Shown here: positions 44,877 to 52,158 of the stretch, one piece after another
Layout of the letters: each line of letters starts with the position of its first letter
How positions within the stretch are numbered: position 1 is the first letter of the stretch
Origin: Patescibacteria group bacterium
GTDB taxonomy: Bacteria; Patescibacteriota; Gracilibacteria; UM-FILTER-43-11
Reading direction: 5' to 3'
DNA: 64,000 bases
Assembly (NCBI GenBank): GCA_018817125.1
Contig: JAHIUN010000012.1
Location: 1 to 64,000 of the forward strand
Position numbers and translations under genes: made by a program
The notes under the pieces: generated by a model
The model's database searches: none
What the model was told of the DNA's origin: nothing
What the model saw: only the letters and a program-made list of their open reading frames with translations

Positions 44877-44905
44877 ATTATAAGGCCAAATTTCGCTTTT
44901 GACAA
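44877..44905 (-). promoter_or_regulatory. Promoter for the 44545 gene
   Basis: Read on the minus strand: TTGTCA, 17-base spacer, TATAAT. It gives a leader of about 125 bases that contains one arm of the 15-bp inverted repeat. Confidence 0.65.
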
Positions 44906-44980
44906 TTCGAAAATTTTTTTATTAGACAACTTTTTAGAGTAATAGTCATTTCGTTATTTGGTCATTTTGTCTATAAAGGT

Positions 44981-45009
44981 TTGACGATTTCTCCCCCGAA
45001 ACCTATACT
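44981..45009 (+). promoter_or_regulatory. Promoter for the HTH membrane protein
   Basis: TTGACG, 17-base spacer, TATACT; 41 bases before the ATG. Confidence 0.7.
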
Positions 45010-45050
45010 AAACTTCGACATCTAATTACAAAATAAATAATACAAATCCT

Positions 45051-45680
45051 ATGAATAAGACCCTCTATGTTGACCGCATCGAAGCGAGCAAAATTTTAAA
45101 AGTGTCCACTCGCACGATTGATCGTTATATGCGCAAACATCGCTTTAAAACACGCAAAGACGGACGACGCGTATTGATTAAAAGAGTTGATGTCGACAAA
45201 ATCATCAAAGAGCATATCGGCCGACTAGTAGATATTAATGAGGATAATTTTAACGATTTAATGAATGGTAATGGGTCTGACAACATGTCCAGCTTGGCTG
45301 TAAAAGATTTTAAGGTTAAAAAAATCAAACAAGGAGAACCGGGGTCTGCCGAAGAACGAGTTTATAAAGATCTTTATCATGAGGTAAAAAATGAACTAAA
45401 AGAAAAACAGGAACGCTTAGAGGCCGCTACTTATCGCGTGGGTCAGCTGGAGTCACAGACCAAAAGCATGATTCCAATGCTGGATTTCACTAAAAAGGAA
45501 AAGGAATTGCAGGAAGCGTATGTGACCATTGAGCAGAAAAATAAACAAGCTGGTGAAGTGATTGAGATTCTGCAGAATAAAATCCGATCCGAACGAATTG
45601 CTAAATGGATTTACCTGTCACTTGTTGGCTTACTACTGGTTGCTGAACCGATTCTCTTCTTGCTGTGGGCGTTCGCCTAA
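45051..45680 (+). CDS. Membrane-tethered helix-turn-helix protein
   Basis: 209 residues. Residues 5-55 are an excisionase/MerR-like winged HTH (VDRIEASKILKVSTRTIDRY, then RRVLIKRVDVDKII). Residues 100-180 form a coiled coil (ELKEKQERLEAATYRVGQLE). A single membrane helix ends the protein (WIYLSLVGLLLVAEPILFLLW). The DNA-binding part is cytoplasmic, so it may tether DNA to the membrane or act as a membrane-bound regulator. Target unknown. It is followed by family E repeats and an S23 gene. Confidence 0.8.
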   Translation: MNKTLYVDRIEASKILKVSTRTIDRYMRKHRFKTRKDGRRVLIKRVDVDKIIKEHIGRLVDINEDNFNDLMNGNGSDNMSSLAVKDFKVKKIKQGEPGSAEERVYKDLYHEVKNELKEKQERLEAATYRVGQLESQTKSMIPMLDFTKKEKELQEAYVTIEQKNKQAGEVIEILQNKIRSERIAKWIYLSLVGLLLVAEPILFLLWAFA

Positions 45681-45734
45681 TTGGAGGCCTGATGGGTGAC
45701 CTTATGGGTGGTCTAATTGGTGACCTAATTGGTG
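45678..45734. repeat. Family E repeat, left flank of S23 gene 1
   Basis: Contains GGTCTAATTGGTGACC (45710-45725), complementary at 15 of 16 positions to 46211-46226 on the other side of the S23 gene. Confidence 0.85.
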
Positions 45735-45741
45735 TTTTTTC

Positions 45742-45770
45742 TTGACGTTAAAATATAATGTGAATATGAT
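45742..45770 (+). promoter_or_regulatory. Promoter for S23 gene 1
   Basis: TTGACG, 17-base spacer, TATGAT. Confidence 0.6.
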
Positions 45771-45808
45771 TCGTATCCACTAAGTTTTTAGTATAAAGAT
45801 GAATTAAT

Positions 45809-46174
45809 ATGTATTATAAAGATTTAAGAATATATAAACTTGCAGTTAGATTGCGGGATGAACTGCATGAAGAATTAAATAAAATCTCACAACCTTGGAA
45901 TAATAAAGATATTGATCAAGCTAAGAGGTCATCCTCTTCGGCAGTATCAAATATCGTTGAAGGATATGGACGACGATTTCATCCACGAGATCTAATCAAA
46001 TTTTTGAACTATTCCATTACGTCCAGTGATGAGACGCAAAATCACACCCGTTCTTTGGGTAAAGATGATTATTTAAGCATAAAAAGATCTGAATATTTTC
46101 AAAGAAGTTATAAGACATTGTCGATTCAAACATTAAATTATTTGAATTATCATCGAAAAAAACATAATATCTAA
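45809..46174 (+). CDS. Four-helix-bundle protein (S23 / 23S rRNA intervening-sequence type), copy 1
   Basis: 121 residues. The family pattern (PF05635) is visible: an N-terminal LRIYKLAVRLRDELHEE helix, SSSSAVSNIVEGYGRRFHPRDLIKFLNYS and SDETQNH. These proteins were first found as ORFs inside intervening sequences of 23S rRNA genes; their biochemical role is unclear. Here it lies far from any rRNA but is bracketed by inverted repeats (45678-45734 and 46181-46245). A second family member is at 47959-48327. Confidence 0.88.
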   Translation: MYYKDLRIYKLAVRLRDELHEELNKISQPWNNKDIDQAKRSSSSAVSNIVEGYGRRFHPRDLIKFLNYSITSSDETQNHTRSLGKDDYLSIKRSEYFQRSYKTLSIQTLNYLNYHRKKHNI

Positions 46175-46180
46175 GTATCG

Positions 46181-46245
46181 CTAATTAGGTTTCCCTCGCC
46201 AAAGGCGAGAGGTCACCAATTAGGCCCCCTATTAGATCACCAACA
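46181..46245. repeat. Family E repeat, right flank of S23 gene 1
   Basis: Contains GGTCACCAATTAGGCC (46211-46226), pairing with the left flank, and a CTCGCC-aaa-GGCGAG hairpin (46195-46209). Confidence 0.85.
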
Positions 46246-46251
46246 AGAATT

Positions 46252-46899
46252 ATGATCGTTACTAATTTTAAAACTTACCAATCCGCGACGGCAGAAAATG
46301 CCATTAAGCTGGCTAAAATCCACCAGCAGGTCGCGGAGGAATTAAATGTGGACATCCGCGTGGCGGTTCAGGCGGTTGATTTAGCAAAAGTGATTGACGC
46401 CATTAAGATCCCTGTTTTTGCTCAGCATATTGACCCCGTTGGTTTTGGTAGCCATACCGGCCATATTTTGCCAGAGGCTGTGAAGGCTGTGGGTGCCCAA
46501 GGAGCGATTTTAAACCATTCTGAACGACGACTGGACCGTGAAACACTAAAGCATTCTATTGAGCGTGCTAAGGAGGTGGGCCTGACCACCATTGTATGTG
46601 CGGAAACACCTGAGGAGGGAGCAAGTTTTTTAGAATTCGATCCGGATTATATCGCTGTTGAACCGCCAGAGCTGATTGGTGGTGATATTTCTGTATCCAC
46701 CGCCCAGCCGGAGATCATTGAAAACGCGGCCAAGCTGATTGGTGGCGATAAATTATTGGTTGGAGCTGGCGTAAAAAACGGCAAGGATGTAAGGATATGC
46801 ATTAAACTCGGCGCCAAAGGGGTTTTATTGGCTAGCGGAATCACGAAAGCGGAAGATCCGAAAGCAGTGTTGATGGACTTAGCTAGAGGTCTGTCTTAA
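46252..46899 (+). CDS. tpiA: Triosephosphate isomerase, archaeal type
   Basis: 215 residues. It interconverts glyceraldehyde 3-phosphate and dihydroxyacetone phosphate. The catalytic Lys (NFKTY), His (LNHSERR) and Glu (AVEPPELIGG) are present. The short length, FAQHIDPVGFGSHTGHILPEAVK and PPELIGGDISVS match the archaeal-type enzyme rather than the 250-residue bacterial one. It begins right after family E repeats and its 3' end overlaps a convergent membrane gene by 21 bases. Confidence 0.92.
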   Translation: MIVTNFKTYQSATAENAIKLAKIHQQVAEELNVDIRVAVQAVDLAKVIDAIKIPVFAQHIDPVGFGSHTGHILPEAVKAVGAQGAILNHSERRLDRETLKHSIERAKEVGLTTIVCAETPEEGASFLEFDPDYIAVEPPELIGGDISVSTAQPEIIENAAKLIGGDKLLVGAGVKNGKDVRICIKLGAKGVLLASGITKAEDPKAVLMDLARGLS

Positions 46900-47184
46900 C
46901 CTTCGGATAAAACTAACCAACAAACAGGATATTAAATAAAAACCTCCGATATACAGAGCAATAAAAATATATGACAGCCAATATAAACTTGGGTTCCAAA
47001 AAGGATCAAAGAATACGTAATACAGCGAGCTGAATATATGCAAAGGGCCATTGTATTCTGCCCCGAGTTTTGGAGAATACGGCTGAAGGATCGGGAAGAC
47101 CGGCAAGAAAAATAACCCTGCTGATAACACGATAGTGATTAAGACTTTTATAAAATTTGGTTTAAAAAAATTTTTCCAGTTCAT
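46879..47184 (-). CDS. Small membrane protein
   Basis: 101 residues with two or three hydrophobic helices (FIKVLITIVLSAGLFFLPVF; LYWLSYIFIALYIGGFYLIS) and a proline/aromatic loop between them. Basic residues at the C-terminus (FIRRLRQ) suggest it ends in the cytoplasm. No family is recognised. It is convergent with and overlaps the tpiA end; it follows truB on the same strand. Confidence 0.55.
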   Translation of the reverse strand: MNWKNFFKPNFIKVLITIVLSAGLFFLPVFPILQPYSPKLGAEYNGPLHIFSSLYYVFFDPFWNPSLYWLSYIFIALYIGGFYLISCLLVSFIRRLRQTSS

Positions 47185-47224
47185 ATTTTTTAAATTAGAT
47201 TATTAAATATACAAAGTATTCTCG

Positions 47225-47962
47225 CTAAACCTTTGCCGCGCTCATCGGCAGTACCCTCTTTTCATCCGCCTCTTCAATGCCAATCGCTCCGTCGAGGCTA
47301 AAATGGCCCACACGGGTTCTTTGGAGCGCTGTTAAATAACCGCCTACGCCCAATTTTTCGCCAATATCCCGTGCTAATGAACGGACGTAAAAGCCTTTTC
47401 CACAATGGATCTTGAGCTTAAGAACGGGCCATTTGTAATCCAGTAATTCGATTTGATGAATCGTGACTTCAGCGGGTTTCAGTTCCGGTTTTTCGCCCTT
47501 ACGAGCTATCTCATAAGCCTTTTTACCTTTAATTTTTTTAGCGGAAAAATCAGGTGGCATCTGCTCAAAAGTACCTGTGAATTCTTCTAATATTTCTTCG
47601 ATGGTAGTGATGGGAACTTCAGTTGCATCGGATATTTTTGTGATTTCCCCCTCTGAATCATCCGTCGTGCTGGTCGCCCCCAAAGTGATATCGCAAAAAT
47701 ATTCTTTATCCAGTCCGGTCAGCTTTTGGCATAACTTTGTTCCTTTGCCGATACAAAGAACGAGGACGCCGGTGGCCTGAGGGTCCAATGTGCCGGTGTG
47801 GCCGATTTTTTTGACGTTTAATTTATTGCGGATCTTAGCAACCACATCAAAAGACGTCCAGTCTTTGGGCTTATTTATCACTAAAATCCCATCTAATACT
47901 CTATAGGCTCTCGAATTGTGGGCCGGGTTGTGGTTCGAATTGTGGGCCGAATAGTGGCTCAT
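47225..47962 (-). CDS. truB: tRNA pseudouridine-55 synthase with a repeat-encoded N-terminus
   Basis: 245 residues. TruB makes pseudouridine 55 in the T-loop of tRNA. The catalytic Asp is in HTGTLDPQATGVL, after INKPKDWTSFDVV; the KEYFCDITLGATSTTDD and GFYVRSLARDIG blocks follow. The first 20 residues (MSHYSAHNSNHNPAHNSRA) are encoded by tandem repeats (47911-47957) and have no counterpart in TruB. The start is supported by ATGA overlap with the stop of the upstream S23 gene. Confidence 0.92.
   Translation of the reverse strand: MSHYSAHNSNHNPAHNSRAYRVLDGILVINKPKDWTSFDVVAKIRNKLNVKKIGHTGTLDPQATGVLVLCIGKGTKLCQKLTGLDKEYFCDITLGATSTTDDSEGEITKISDATEVPITTIEEILEEFTGTFEQMPPDFSAKKIKGKKAYEIARKGEKPELKPAEVTIHQIELLDYKWPVLKLKIHCGKGFYVRSLARDIGEKLGVGGYLTALQRTRVGHFSLDGAIGIEEADEKRVLPMSAAKV
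47911..47957. repeat. Family M tandem repeat, within truB; left flank of S23 gene 2
   Basis: Two units of TTCGAATTGTGGGCCG-type sequence. Positions 47928-47949 are complementary at 20 of 22 positions to 48409-48430. Confidence 0.85.
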
Positions 47963-48327
47963 GTTTTTTTTCTTAAATAGTTAATTAAATTCAATATTCT
48001 GACTGATAGATTTTTATATCGTTTTATATAATTATCAGTTACTTCTATGTTTAGATGATTGCTATTTCTCAGCTTTTGTAAATGATTTTGTGCTTCGTCG
48101 CTAGATCCTAATGCAATATTTAAATAACGAATGAATTGTTTTAAGTAGAATCTATGGCTAAACCCTTCTGCAATATTGGAATGAACGGAGCTGGAGCATC
48201 TAAGTATCTGACCAGCTTCTACAATCGACCAATTATAAGGAATTCTTTTAACTAGATCAGCTATTTCTATGGCTAAATCTAAAGCAATTTTATAAATCAC
48301 TAAATCTTCTATTCTGTTTACTAACAT
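47959..48327 (-). CDS. Four-helix-bundle protein (S23 type), copy 2
   Basis: 122 residues of the same family as the 45809 gene: LVIYKIALDLAIEIADLVK, SSSVHSNIAEGFSHRFYLKQ, FIRYLNIALGSSDEAQNHL. The two proteins are diverged, so this is not a recent duplication. It is bracketed by inverted repeats of family M (47928-47949 and 48409-48430). Its TGA stop overlaps the truB ATG, so truB is probably translated by coupling. Confidence 0.88.
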   Translation of the reverse strand: MLVNRIEDLVIYKIALDLAIEIADLVKRIPYNWSIVEAGQILRCSSSVHSNIAEGFSHRFYLKQFIRYLNIALGSSDEAQNHLQKLRNSNHLNIEVTDNYIKRYKNLSVRILNLINYLRKKT

Positions 48328-48390
48328 AATTATTTAATTACAAAATATTCGTTTAAATTCAAAAAGCTCTGCCATCTTAGCTCAACTACA

Positions 48391-48435
48391 ACTATTCGGT
48401 CAACCATCCGGCCCACAATACGAACCACTATCCGG
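48391..48435. repeat. Family M repeat, right flank of S23 gene 2
   Basis: Inverted relative to 47911-47957; the murE stop overlaps it. Confidence 0.8.
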
Positions 48436-49756
48436 AATGTTTATTAATAATTTCTCGCACCACCTTTCTCTCATCCCATTCAATCGGCCCCTCATTCATG
48501 GTGCGGGTGTCAAAGCTTCCCATCCCAGTGACGACGACAATGTCCCCCTCTTCCGCGTTTTGGATGGCGAATTTGATGGCTGTATAACGGTCTTCGATCA
48601 AATGCAGGTCTTCTTCCAGTTTTTTAATTTTTTTGGCGCCTTCCAAAACTGCCTGCATAATATCCATTGGATTTTCGGAATACGGTTCTTCGTCGGTAAC
48701 AATGGTGAGGTCAGAATGATTCGCGACAATCTCGCCCATCACCGGACGTTTTTCTTTGTCACGATCTCCACAGCTACCGATAATACCGATAATACGTGCA
48801 GGGGCGGTTTGGCGAAGAGTTGAATACAGTTTTTCCAGCGCATCGGGCGTCAGGGCAAAGTCGACGATCACTTCAAATCCTTTTGGGCTTCCGATGGATT
48901 CCATGCGGCCAGGCACGCCTTCAAAGCTCTCCAGTGCTTGTTTAACATCTTCTAATGAGACTTTACAAGCCAGGGCGATACCGGAGGCAGCCAGCGCGTT
49001 TTCGATATTGAATGAACCAGGGATTTTTAATTCAATCCCCACTTCATCTGAGCCATGGTGCAAAGCGAATTTGGAGTCGAATTTAGAATAGGTGATATGA
49101 TGGGCCTTTAGATTCCCCTCACCCAGACCATAAGTGATTTTAGTGGGGCAGGAAATCTGATTGAAGTCCTGGAAAAACGTGTCGCCCGTATTCAGGATCA
49201 TGGCTTGCTGATGAGGAATGGCTTTGAGGTGATCGGGCAGATGGCGATGGCAGGTACGGCTGACGTTTTTAAATAAATCTTTCTTCGCCTCTTTATATTT
49301 CTCCATCGTCTGGTGGTAATCCAGATGCTCATGGGTGATGTTGGTGATGGCGGAAATGCTGAACGGAATGCCCCATAGCCGATGCTGATGAAGCGCGTGA
49401 GAGGAGGCTTCGATCACCACATAATCGACTTTATGACGGAGGCATTGTTTAAGAAATTTTTGCGTTAAAAACGGTGACAGGGTGGTTTTTTTGGAACGAT
49501 TAGGAGTGATTTTCCCGTTGATCCGGAATTCGGCCGTGGAAAGCATACCGACCTTTTTGCCGGCAGTACGGAGGATATGTTCAGCCATATGGACCGTGGT
49601 GGTCTTGCCATTCGTGCCGGTAACACCAATGCAGATCATCTTTTTGCCCGGAAAACCGAACTGATAAGCAGCCACAACTGCCTTTGACTTATGCCAAAGC
49701 AGACGAAAGGGGTTGTCGGGGCTGATTTTTTTGCGTAGATAGTCTAAAAATCTCAT
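48428..49756 (-). CDS. murE: MurE-type UDP-N-acetylmuramoyl-tripeptide synthetase
   Basis: 442 residues. MurE adds the third amino acid to the peptidoglycan stem. Visible: P-loop GVTGTNGKTTT, VIEASSHAL, ITNITHEHLDYHQTMEKYKEAKK, and in the C-terminal domain GSCGDRDKEKRPVMG and VTGMGSFDTR. The residue-selecting loop, DNPR in meso-diaminopimelate enzymes, reads DEEPYSENP, so the added amino acid cannot be read from it. I start at 49756 (MRFLDYLRKK); the frame continues 18 codons upstream without family similarity. Confidence 0.9.
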   Translation of the reverse strand: MRFLDYLRKKISPDNPFRLLWHKSKAVVAAYQFGFPGKKMICIGVTGTNGKTTTVHMAEHILRTAGKKVGMLSTAEFRINGKITPNRSKKTTLSPFLTQKFLKQCLRHKVDYVVIEASSHALHQHRLWGIPFSISAITNITHEHLDYHQTMEKYKEAKKDLFKNVSRTCHRHLPDHLKAIPHQQAMILNTGDTFFQDFNQISCPTKITYGLGEGNLKAHHITYSKFDSKFALHHGSDEVGIELKIPGSFNIENALAASGIALACKVSLEDVKQALESFEGVPGRMESIGSPKGFEVIVDFALTPDALEKLYSTLRQTAPARIIGIIGSCGDRDKEKRPVMGEIVANHSDLTIVTDEEPYSENPMDIMQAVLEGAKKIKKLEEDLHLIEDRYTAIKFAIQNAEEGDIVVVTGMGSFDTRTMNEGPIEWDERKVVREIINKHSG

Positions 49757-49795
49757 AAATAAAAGGTTTTGAGCATTACGGATTATAGCTTTTTG

Positions 49796-49823
49796 TTGAC
49801 AAATAGCCAATTTTTAATACAAT
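49796..49823 (+). promoter_or_regulatory. Promoter for the 49853 gene
   Basis: TTGACA, 16-base spacer, TACAAT; 29 bases before the ATG. Confidence 0.7.
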
Positions 49824-49852
49824 AGTCTACTTAGTTGCTCACCCCTTTTATT

Positions 49853-50335
49853 ATGACTGAATGCACCGAAGCCGTTTTTGGCAATCAAATTACTGGAAAA
49901 AGCCCTAATATTTTTGAAATTACTGTTCGCCCTGAAGAAATGCGCTTAGACTTCGTGCGCCGATGCCGTGCTTATCTGAATGATAATGTTATCAATCCCC
50001 GCGGACCGCTTTCGAATGAAGCGCTTAGATACATTGCGGAACAGCGAGGATTTGATCTTCTGGCACACGCCCATTGTTACCAAGATCGCTCATGTTATGA
50101 TGAATTATTGGAAGCGGCAGCTAGGAGTTCTGTGGTGGCAACTCCTTGGAAAACATTGGAACATGCCCCTTTGTTTGACGGTTATGCGTGGGAGGAAGAC
50201 GTGCTTTTGAAAGCGGCACGGCAATGCCGTGGCAGTCAGACGCTCCATGAACTGGCGCCGCGGATCAAAAACAAAGGAATCCGTGAAAAAGTGCTGGCTA
50301 TTGCTGACAGGCTTGATAATAAGGCTAAAAAATAA
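49853..50335 (+). CDS. Hypothetical soluble protein
   Basis: 160 residues from the ATG at 49853; a TTG six codons upstream is possible. It is helical and charged, with Cys residues in MTECTEAVFG, RRCRAYL, HCYQDRSCYDEL and ARQCRGSQ. The C-terminal part (LHELAPRIKNKGIREKVLAI) looks like a helical hairpin. No family is recognised. It has a clear promoter. Confidence 0.55.
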   Translation: MTECTEAVFGNQITGKSPNIFEITVRPEEMRLDFVRRCRAYLNDNVINPRGPLSNEALRYIAEQRGFDLLAHAHCYQDRSCYDELLEAAARSSVVATPWKTLEHAPLFDGYAWEEDVLLKAARQCRGSQTLHELAPRIKNKGIREKVLAIADRLDNKAKK

Positions 50336-50381
50336 GGTAAAATATCCTTGGGTAACATTCGGAATCTATTAATATCTTGCC

Positions 50382-50681
50382 ATGGTCAAAAAACCGAATG
50401 AAAATGCGGAGATTAAGGAGCAGGCCAGCTACCGGGATAAAATAAGGCATTTGTTACGACTGGCGCAACAGCTGGTACACAAAGATCCCCTTAAAATTCT
50501 GGAAAAAGTGGCTAGGATTATAGATATACCGCACATGAACGATTTAGCACGACGGCTTTGTTTGCTTTTGGCCGAAGAATCGCCCAAAGAGCTTTTAGAC
50601 AATAAACATCTGATAAAATCCCAGATCTGGGCTGAAAAAATTTTAAAAATGGCCAGGGCGAATATGGCTCATAGGCCTTAA
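50382..50681 (+). CDS. Small helical hypothetical protein
   Basis: 99 residues, basic, all-helical prediction by composition. LLRLAQQLVHKDPLKILEKV and DLARRLCLLLAEESPKELL are regular amphipathic helices. Its helix pattern resembles the end of the 49853 protein. It overlaps the convergent riboflavin kinase gene by four bases. No family is recognised. Confidence 0.5.
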   Translation: MVKKPNENAEIKEQASYRDKIRHLLRLAQQLVHKDPLKILEKVARIIDIPHMNDLARRLCLLLAEESPKELLDNKHLIKSQIWAEKILKMARANMAHRP

Positions 50682-51019
50682 ACGCAAGATACATCGAACC
50701 GGATCTGCTTTTTCAACTCATCGAGATTATCAAAACGTTTGGCAGATCGGATTTTTTTGCCTACACGAAATCGGACGAGCTGGCCGTAGATTTTTTGTTT
50801 AAATCCAATAACGTGTACTTCTAAAACATTCCCTCGATGATTAAGCCGCGGACCGAAGTATAAGGCTCCTTTATAGAGCTTATTGATGATTAAAACCTCG
50901 CAGGCATATACCCCGGATGGACGATTAAAGTTGCCCACATGAAAATTAAGGGTAGGGTAACCGATTTTCTGGCCGGTCTGTGCGCCTGATTGTACTTTTC
51001 GCCGTATCCACATACACAT
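50678..51019 (-). CDS. Stand-alone riboflavin kinase domain protein
   Basis: 113 residues, equal to the C-terminal half of RibF. The signature GAQTGQKIGYPTLNF (ATP/flavin loop), SGVYACEVLI, LEVHVIGFKQKIYGQLVRF and the helical end are present. Riboflavin kinase makes FMN. The FAD-synthetase half is absent. I start at 51019 (MCMWIRRKV); 42 more codons are open upstream but they run through the promoter region of the divergent gene. Confidence 0.85.
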   Translation of the reverse strand: MCMWIRRKVQSGAQTGQKIGYPTLNFHVGNFNRPSGVYACEVLIINKLYKGALYFGPRLNHRGNVLEVHVIGFKQKIYGQLVRFRVGKKIRSAKRFDNLDELKKQIRFDVSCV

Positions 51020-51064
51020 GGATTGTACCTTAAACCAAACCGCTCTTAAATAAAATAGTTGGCA

Positions 51065-51093
51065 TTGACAGTTATACCTGACCTGCCTAAGAT
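51065..51093 (+). promoter_or_regulatory. Promoter for the phosphatidyltransferase gene
   Basis: TTGACA, 17-base spacer, TAAGAT. The 75-base leader carries the hairpin GCACCG-gttaaa-CGGTGC (51104-51121). Confidence 0.6.
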
Positions 51094-51170
51094 TTTGAAC
51101 TGGCGCACCGGTTAAACGGTGCCCACTGCCAATGATCTTTAACATTTGCCAATAAATAAGGAGAGGGATA

Positions 51171-51974
51171 ATGAGTGATTTCTTTTTGTGTTTGTGGCAC
51201 GGGATTGTTCATATCCCATTGGTTTACTATGTGCTCACGGCCTTGATGATCGTCATCTTGCTGCTGTGGGTCCCATCCAAGAATTGGCTTAAGAAAATGG
51301 GGAGCATCTGCATCCTCATCCCGATTGGAAAACTGGGGCGGAAATTAAGGCCCCTAGCGCCTAATTGGGTGACCATTCTGCGGTTTCCTGTGGTGTGGAC
51401 CGGCTTTATCACGTATATAGCCGGGCACGCGTATACAGGATTCTGCATCATGGTCTTCGGGGTGGCGCTGGACAAACTCGATGGCAACATCGCCAGTGCT
51501 TGCGGCAGTAAGCCCACATCGTTCCCGGACACATGGGAGGAGCTGAATCATCCTGGCTGCACCAAAATGGGTGCCTGGCTGGATCCGTTCATCGACAAGA
51601 TCACGGTTCTGCCTATCATCATCTGTTTCTGTGTATGGGGAGATCTGTGGGCGCCTTTTGTGAGCGTAATGATCGGTGTGGAACTGGTCGGCACCCTCAT
51701 GCGCCACCCATTCAACCTGGGGCAGCGCTGGCAGCGGCAAACAAGCGCTACGTGGTTTGGGAAGATTAAATTCACTCTCCAATACACGGCGCTGCTGACC
51801 TACCTGCCGATTGACCAAAACTGGGTACCCCCTTCATCCATCCCCAATGTCGTACTCGGCCTGGCCATGGTGTTCAGTGTTCTGAGTGCAATGTCACGGA
51901 TTGAATTTCGTGGCAGTCTCCGTTGGATCAATGAGATGACCGACCGGCTGAGCATGGTGTTCGTCCGTCGGTAA
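51171..51974 (+). CDS. CDP-alcohol phosphatidyltransferase-family protein
   Basis: 267 residues with about six membrane helices. The CDP-alcohol phosphotransferase signature is present as DKLDGNIAS...GAWLDPFIDK, but with two differences from DGx2ARx8Gx3Dx3D: the Arg is Ser, and the spacer is about 16 residues longer (SKPTSFPDTWEELNHPGCTK). All four Asp residues are kept. The family makes phospholipid headgroups; substrate unknown. A strong AAGGAGAGGG ribosome-binding site, its own promoter and a strong terminator mark it as a self-contained unit. Confidence 0.82.
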   Translation: MSDFFLCLWHGIVHIPLVYYVLTALMIVILLLWVPSKNWLKKMGSICILIPIGKLGRKLRPLAPNWVTILRFPVVWTGFITYIAGHAYTGFCIMVFGVALDKLDGNIASACGSKPTSFPDTWEELNHPGCTKMGAWLDPFIDKITVLPIIICFCVWGDLWAPFVSVMIGVELVGTLMRHPFNLGQRWQRQTSATWFGKIKFTLQYTALLTYLPIDQNWVPPSSIPNVVLGLAMVFSVLSAMSRIEFRGSLRWINEMTDRLSMVFVRR

Positions 51975-51990
51975 AAAGGATCGTTGGCAA

Positions 51991-52028
51991 GAGCCCGCGG
52001 CGCATAACGCGCCGCGGGCTCTTTTTTT
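51991..52028 (+). terminator. Strong terminator of the phosphatidyltransferase gene
   Basis: GAGCCCGCGGCGC-ataac-GCGCCGCGGGCTC followed by T7. Confidence 0.95.
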
Positions 52029-52082
52029 ATGTACAAAGGATTATTTCCACTTAATCAATGGGTAAACGCTCCCCGATTGCAC

Positions 52083-52099
52083 TCCGATGTTACATCGGA
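52083..52099. repeat. Palindrome family A, copy 2
   Basis: TCCGATGTTACATCGGA, perfect 8-1-8 palindrome, intergenic. Confidence 0.9.
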
Positions 52100-52158
52100 G
52101 CACATCGGGCTCCTCACTTCATTACATCCTAATCGGATTTATTTCGTTCGGAACGCGT

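Noticed and set aside
49835-49852. TTG start for the 49853 gene
   Set aside because: Possible, but the ATG is better spaced from the TTGACA/TACAAT promoter and other genes in the window use ATG.
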